From NCBI GenBank assembly GCA_014058105.1, contig JACGCM010002201.1:248001-312000 (forward strand): a DNA stretch of 64,000 nucleotides, given 5' to 3'. Both the position numbers and the translations under genes were made by a program. Shown one piece after another: positions 58,644 to 64,000 of this stretch. Position 1 is the first letter of the stretch, and every line of letters starts with the position of its first letter. The stretch is from Kingdonia uniflora. Taxonomy: Eukaryota; Streptophyta; Magnoliopsida; Ranunculales; Circaeasteraceae. The notes under the pieces were generated by a model. That model ran no database searches and was not told the DNA's origin. It saw only the letters and a list, made by a program, of their open reading frames with translations.

Positions 58644-58869
58644 TGGAAGAGTGAATCTCAATTGATATTCTATCAGACTTTGCAAGGCTTTAAATAACCA
58701 TTAGGAAGATAAGTACATAGGTATTTTGATAAGTATAACTTCCCTTATATCATGGGATTACAATCTATCTTCTAATAGTATGAGATAAATATACCTAGAG
58801 ATAAACACAATCTATAGAGTATATGTTGTCTGAGGTTTATCACTAATATTATGAGCTTTATCACTAATA
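58644..58869 (-). repeat. 5' (right) LTR of copia element
   Basis: It begins TGGAAGAGTGAATCTC beside the primer-binding site and ends ATCACTAATA before the CTGAA duplication. Close match to 54204-54431. Confidence 0.92.
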
Positions 58870-58874
58870 CTGAA

Positions 58875-59150
58875 CACTGATGGTTCTCTTACTGATAAGG
58901 GAGGTAATTGAGCTCTAATCAGGACTGGCATACAAAACCTTTGCATGCTTGTGCAGGGTGTGTGCAAGGTAGTACTATGTTGATGCATGAATTTCAGGGT
59001 ATTTATCATGGTCTTCTTATGGCCATTGATCACAACATATTATATCTGCTAATCCATAGTGATTTTGAGATGGAAGTTGACATTCTTGGATTTACAGAAG
59101 AATTGTCAAGAAGATTAGAGCACTCATGGAGTCTCTTTCCTTTGTGATTG
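58875..59150 (+). pseudogene. LINE-type RNase H fragment
   Basis: After the copia element the plus strand reads NTDGSLTDKGGN, a stop, then in a shifted frame HEFQGIYHGLLMAIDHNI and LLIHSDFEMEVDIL. These fit the D-G-S, E-x-x-A and S-D-S blocks of the RNase H domain at the end of plant LINEs. It faces the opposite way to the LINE RT fragment left of the copia element, so the two are not one simple interrupted element. Confidence 0.65.
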
Positions 59151-59738
59151 TTGAACGCACAAGAATTTCGACCATACTGTAGTTAAGTCTACTTGATTAA
59201 GTGATAAAGATTAACTACAGTATGGTTGAAGTTGGTTGTGCTCTGGTTTATTATAACATGCTCATTATACACAATTTATTCAGTGAATTAATTTAAGTAC
59301 AGCTTTTCCTTATTTTTCAAAAGAATGAGATACCCATAGTTGTAGGTATGTGTTCTTTGATTACTTTTTTATCTTCCAAATCATACATTAATATCCTAAT
59401 GAAACTGCCCGTCGTCTTTAAAGTTACTAATTGGGCGGTCTTGTAAAACTACTCCATAATCCTGAACATTGTTGACTTCCCCAACTGGAAATAGAAACAA
59501 AAATATCTATCCCCTATGTGTTGCTGACTACCATTGAGAAAAGAATAATAGCCTAGGATATGTGTCTTAATAAATATTATTGGAGAACTTCAAGGCAATA
59601 TAATTTTGATATGGCTGATAATGAAATAACTAAAAATTGTATAACCTACAAGGCCAGCATTGTTACATGCTGTAATTGTTTGCTTTTTCACTGTTTCTCT
59701 TGTCATGCCAGGTCTAAATTGAAGCTCAAAACCCAACG
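59151..59738. other. AT-rich spacer and putative leader of bZIP-like gene
   Basis: No gene is recognised. An inverted pair ACCATACTGTAGTTAA (59169) and TTAACTACAGTATGGTTGAA (59211) can form a hairpin. A TGCCAG acceptor-like site at 59711 precedes the presumed leader exon. Confidence 0.45.
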
Positions 59739-61216
59739 ATGGCTAATCCTGTTAATTCTTTGAGCAAAGAAATCAGTAGTTGGGCAACTTCTAGTGGGCC
59801 CCAAGAGTATGAGCTGAACTTTAGTTGGCAGAGAACTATGACAGAATCGCCGAGTACTGGATCCCTATTCGAACAATTTCAGATGTTGGGAGTGGAGAGT
59901 GGGCTTTTAGGTCCATATCGAACTGAAAAGTTTGATGCTCCCAGCATAGTAGGTCCTGGAATCAAACCATACACTCCAAATATGACTTCTGGAAGTACAG
60001 TTGGAATTGCAGCGGAGAAGGAACTTAAGAGAATAGCACGGAACAGACTGTCTTCTGCAAAGTCAAGAGCCTTGAAGAAGGTTAAGTTTATCTCTCCTTT
60101 CTTTGTTTGTTACTTTTCTCAGAATGGTTAGGTCTAGGGAGGAGCTAAGCCTAAGGATTGTAGTACTTCTTTTGCCGTTAGCCTTCACGGCCTCAAAAGC
60201 CAGTGCTATGCTCTTATATATGTTATTACTTCAGAACCAAATAGTTAGCCCAGTAGAGGGCTACTTCTCAACAGTCTATACTTGATGATATGACAATCTT
60301 AAAGTGGAAAATGAAAGTCTTAGAAAGACAAATGAATACTTACTTGAGGAGATTGAAAAGAAGAAGGTTTACTTTTCTTTCTTTTTTTCTTTTTTCTTGT
60401 ATGTATACGTCTGTTGAATTATATTGTAGCGTCTATGAGACTAATTTTTTCTTGTGTTTGTCACCTTAATTAACTTAGACCTGTAATGCTGAACTACAAA
60501 CGAAGATCAAAGATCTTGAAGAGGTAAAGGAACTTTATTTGGACATGCGTAGTAGGCACTTTCGTGGGGACAATGACACACTAAGGAAAACGAATGATAT
60601 GTTGGCCGAGGTGTATGACACTTGTAGGAAGACAAATGGGAGTCTGACTGATGTGGTAGAGGTAACTACATTATCCTTCTCATCCCTATTTTTCTTTTCA
60701 CCTCCATGATTGCCATTGTTGAATACCTGTATTGTATTGTTCTTTTAACTTCTTACTTTCATTATCTTGTAGGAAAGTGTCTTTATTGGATGAAAATTGG
60801 AAGTCGTGGAATGGAGCGGGTTCGACTTTCTCAGCACCAGTGCGCTAGTCGAAGTTTATTTATGAAGTAACAATGCAAATTAGATTGTGGGAGAGCTCAG
60901 ACTCATAAATAACTGTGTGGTGATATTCTCACAATTGCTTGAACTATGTTTCCTTCTTTTCTTTTTAAATTATTCTTAGTATTATTATCCTATGTTCTTT
61001 TTATCTCATTATTGATATTTTCTTCTATTTTGCAATAATGATAATTATCAAAGGTGATAATATATTGGTGAATATACATAGGCTGATAGGCTTTTTGTGC
61101 TGGGTGAGTTTCTTGAGATATTTCACAAGGAAGAGGACAAGTCCAATACTCAGCAATCAACGAACTTTGGAGGTCCAGAGAACCCTCTAATCTGTGATGA
61201 GCACGACGCCCAATGA
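59739..61216 (+). pseudogene. bZIP-like transcription factor gene, splice-damaged
   Basis: Exon 1 (59739-60080, 114 codons, MANPVNSLSKEISSWATSSG) ends with a bZIP basic region, ELKRIARNRLSSAKSRALKK, which has the N-x7-R spacing. A second coding segment (60289-60366, YDNLKVENESLRKTNEYLLE) continues with leucines every seven residues. A third (60479-60661) has TKIKDLEEVKELYLDM. A short one (60773-60793) ends in a stop; alternatively the third splices to 61082-61216 (ADRLFVLGEFLEIFHKEEDK). All junctions are phase 0 with GT-AG sites, except that no AG precedes the zipper segment: it reads TTGATGA before TAT, with stops in that frame. It is either a pseudogene, or the acceptor is mutated or misread. 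It would bind DNA as a dimer in the nucleus. Confidence 0.6.
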
Positions 61217-61290
61217 CTGTTTAGTTATTGTAAACCGAATTCCCCAAAAAACCAATTTCCCTCGGGTTTGGTTTTTGAAAAAAATTAGAG

Positions 61291-61431
61291 GAAATAATGC
61301 ATATCCCATTGTTTTTTTATTTTATAAAACCAAAGTGAGATTTTCTAAGGGGAAATCCGGGAAATAATGCATATCCCATTGTTTTTTTATTTTATAAAAA
61401 CCAAAGAGAGAATTTCTAAGGGGAAATCCGG
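61291..61431. repeat. 70-bp tandem duplication
   Basis: GAAATAATGCATATCCCATT starts two adjacent units (61291-61360 and 61361-61431) that differ by a few bases and one extra A. It is non-coding, just downstream of the last bZIP-like exon. Confidence 0.92.
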
Positions 61432-62350
61432 CGGATAAAAAATTTCAGGAACCTTTACCTTTGTTGCAAGATGTGACTTTTTTCCTACAAAGCCAAGGTA
61501 AATGGATTCCATGGTATAGATGTTTAGGATTCAGTCGGAGAAGTTTAAACCATGCTAACTGCAATATTAAAGTGCTCCTCCTAACACATACCTCTTATCT
61601 TTTCATTGAAATGGTACAATGAAGGCTATGGTTATCTGCAACTTTACAGATTCTGCAATGCAGAAAAATTTACACTATTCAAGGAAAAGTATTCAAAAAC
61701 TACAAGTTATCAGAACTCTACACTATTCAAGAACTTCATGCAGGAAAAGTAAACTATCTCCAGTACGCAAATATCAGTTATTACTGAAACTTCAAATAGA
61801 GAACTCAAAAAATATCTCCTCATTAATGTAGGTTTTACAGAAGTAGTGAACAAAGACAAAGTGGGCTGTGCTCAAATGCATATTTACAGACTCAGTGTAA
61901 ACCACTTAAATACATAAGTGCCTGATCACTATGAACAAAATGAGAGCCTGCTACCCTCCTATGTACAAATTAGATAAGCAACAACCCACCTTTAAATTAA
62001 CCTTGCCAAATCTCAACCCCCCATACAATTATACCCCCCATATAATATATATACATATTTGCAGATAAACTCCCCATCTCCCAGAGAGTATGGAAACAAA
62101 AAGAAGAGGAAAACAGAAGGAAGACATCATGCACAATCTGGCGAGGAAGGTTATTGGTAGCAACCACTTCCACTTTTCAGCTGTGTACACTTTATTTTCC
62201 TTCATAAGTTATTCCTCCATGTAAACAAAATACAACACTCTTTATACGTCCTTCACAGTTTTTTCGCAAATTAGTACCCCGCATCCATCAGTAAGTGAAC
62301 ACTGCCTATGATACAAACATTCCCATTTCTGTACACTGGACTGTACACTT
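61432..62350. other. Intergenic region and 3' UTR of the MEI2-like gene
   Basis: No gene is supported. The part next to 62351 should be the 3' UTR of the minus-strand MEI2-like gene. AT-rich sequence with TATATATAT at about 62043-62051 may include its polyadenylation area. The plus-strand open stretch 61619-61831 contains repeated CACTATTCAAG words and is not convincing as a gene. Confidence 0.5.
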
Positions 62351-64000
62351 TCAACTCTTGTCGGGTTCCTCACCCTTTCTAAGTACTTGTGCAGAATCGC
62401 CAAAATGGGATCCATCTGGCTGATGCACGATATTCAGATTGTTGAAGGGGAAATGTTCTTGGGAGATCTATAAATACAAATCAGCAATACTGTGTCAACT
62501 ACAAGCTATAATTCAAATTTGATGCAAAATGATAAATCAATATGAGATCCAACTATATGCATACTAAGACAATCAAAGGCGAAACTGGGACGGATTCAAT
62601 TTCAGAAATTGACTGAGTTATTTTACCTGATTACCAACCTCTTGGCCCCCAGAATGGAAAAGAATTGGCCTGCAACGCTTATCTTCATTCATCAAGCTTG
62701 AATTCTGGAAGTGTGTAACGAGAGCCACTTTACCCTGTATTCGGGCATATGCCAATGAAGCAACCTTCTCACTATTAAACTTCTCCCATTTCTTGCCATT
62801 GAATGCCTACGCAAGCATTAGATACGTTAATTACGCTATTCAAGTTTTAACAACTACTAAGAATTCTTCCCCACGTGATGTGGCTTTTAATTAGTGTTTT
62901 GTTTACTTTATTCTATGCAACTCTTCAAGATTAGTGCAAAAAGAACCTGATAGAAAGAAACAATGTGAGAAGGAGACACCATATTGATAAATGCATAGCC
63001 CACATTGCATTTATTCTGCAGAGAAAAGATAATAATCACAACCATCAGTAACAATTCAGCTTAGAAACAATCAAACTCCAATAGTCCAAGAAAATGTTTA
63101 CTTTAAAATCAATCGGCAAGTAAAGAAAGTCATAAGTTCCCCTATGATTTTCATCAATGGCAGCAAGCAGCATCTTTGACGTGTACCTAGAACCACGATA
63201 AAAAAATGAGACATTATCCCTCAGTAGTCTAGTAGTAAAATTCAGAAGTATCTTAGAGTCAGGTCATACTTATTTGGTATATTTTTTATCATTAGAGTGG
63301 TCCGAGTATCTTCTCCACTAACAATTTTATCCAAATCAAGCTGAAACTGTTTTTTGTTGTCTATCCCAGTGGTCTCAACTGTTCGACTCCGTCCACGCTC
63401 CATCAATCTCTCGATGTCATTGGCCCCGGGACTTGGATATGGGAAACCACCTAGGAACATGGGACTCAACCTTTGGGAAGGCATCATCCTGAAACTGGGT
63501 GAACCCTTTTCATGTATGCTTGTCATTCCAGAACTCATAGCAGCCCGACCACCCATATTCATCATAAAACTGCCCTCGTTTCGGCTTACATGAGATGTTT
63601 CTGGTGACTCTGTAAAAAAGCCCACGTGCCTCTCAAAAGGAACTCCAGATGGAGCAGATCCAACTTGATGCTGGCGTGATGAACCAAGAAATGACGTAAA
63701 TGGATGTCCAACAGAAGATGATGCCCACTCAGAAGAATTTGGGTGATCTGAGTAAAGAGTAGGACTTCCCCAGAGAAACTGAGGCCCAGATAATGTACCA
63801 ATACCAGATGCATTTGAAGTGGATGGACCAAAAGATGATAACGCTCCAGGACTTCTACTCAGAATTGATTCTGGGAAGGAATGAGAGGGATGAAAAGTGC
63901 CGTGTGGGGAATTGGTGCGACTAAGTAGCTGATCCACATGGTTAATTCTTCCGTGGTCCTTACTGATAGGTCCAATTTTCATAGAGTTTGATAATTGAGG
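62351..64000 (-). CDS. MEI2-like (AML) RNA-binding protein, 3' part with RRM3
   Basis: Five minus-strand exons are seen: 64000 (open edge)-63270, 63186-63102, 63015-62947, 62806-62627 and 62467-62351, ending in TGA. All junctions are GT-AG and in frame. The first visible exon is Ser/Pro/Gly-rich and ends TRTTLMIKNIPNK; the following exons give YTSKMLLAAIDENHRGTYDF, NKCNVGYAFINMVSPSHIVS, AFNGKKWEKFNSEKVASLAY and CRPILFHSGG. This is the C-terminal RRM (RRM3) that defines the plant MEI2-like family. The two N-terminal RRMs should lie beyond 64000. In Arabidopsis these proteins act in meiosis and vegetative growth. Nothing looks broken. Which AML member it is cannot be told from this part. Confidence 0.95.

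Larger units (their letters stand above)
54204..58869 (-). mobile_element. Ty1/copia LTR retrotransposon, complete but decayed
   Basis: The LTRs are 54204-54431 and 58644-58869, and the element is flanked by the 5-bp repeat CTGAA (54199-54203 and 58870-58874). The primer-binding site (minus strand TGGTATCCAAAGCC, 58630-58643) is the initiator-Met type. Minus-strand order is gag, zinc knuckle, integrase, RT, RNase H: the integrase-before-RT order is diagnostic for copia. Several stops and frameshifts break the polyprotein. The two LTRs differ at roughly a dozen positions, so insertion is moderately old. Confidence 0.95.

Noticed and set aside
63354..63593. Plus-strand frame inside the MEI2-like exon
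   Set aside because: Shadow of the minus-strand coding exon, which has clear RRM3 continuity.
1..64000. CRISPR arrays, bacterial operons, tRNA or rRNA genes
   Set aside because: No regular spaced repeats, no cloverleaf-like tRNA sequence and no rRNA signature were seen; the content is plant nuclear.

Overview
The window is nuclear DNA of a flowering plant, almost certainly a eudicot. The evidence is a phytochrome gene whose protein reads most like the PHYE branch, a MEI2-like RNA-binding protein gene with plant-type introns, AT-rich intergenic DNA, and dense nested LTR retrotransposons, CACTA and hAT elements, LINE and copia remnants. There is no bacterial or organellar gene organisation.

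Layout. (1) 1-12770: the left-truncated end of a minus-strand Tat-lineage Ty3/gypsy element (pol, protease, gag, one LTR). Its gag is split by a non-autonomous CACTA transposon (4934-11346, target duplication ACT) that carries host gene pieces: a nearly whole but dead tRNA methylthiotransferase (CDKAL1-like) copy, one acetyl-CoA carboxylase exon, and unidentified exon-like pieces. (2) 12771-13710: intergenic DNA with a degenerate repeat. (3) 13716-34392: a complete minus-strand Tat-type gypsy element of about 20.7 kb with duplication ATAAC. It has an antisense ORF region between pol and its 3' LTR, Athila-like debris and a rearranged direct repeat inside that region, and a 3.4-kb defective chromovirus (duplication CTTTT) inside its 5' LTR. 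(4) 34393-51958: phytochrome gene, plus strand, four coding exons giving 1101 residues. Intron 2 appears to be of the GC-AG class, and intron 3 has grown to 12.7 kb and holds a hAT-type MITE plus old retroelement remnants. (5) 51959-58869: 3' flank, an LTR remnant, an antisense L1-type LINE fragment and a complete but decayed minus-strand Ty1/copia element (duplication CTGAA). (6) 58870-61216: a LINE RNase H remnant, then a bZIP-like gene with a damaged splice site. (7) 62351-64000: the 3' end of a MEI2-like (AML) gene, minus strand, running off the window.

The host genes (PHYE-type photoreceptor, bZIP-like, MEI2-like) do not form a functional unit. They are ordinary neighbours separated by mobile DNA. 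The nesting order can be read from target-site duplications: gypsy element 1 is older than its CACTA insert, and gypsy element 2 is older than its chromovirus insert. All coordinates and splice sites were read by eye; family names rest on recognised motifs, not on database searches.
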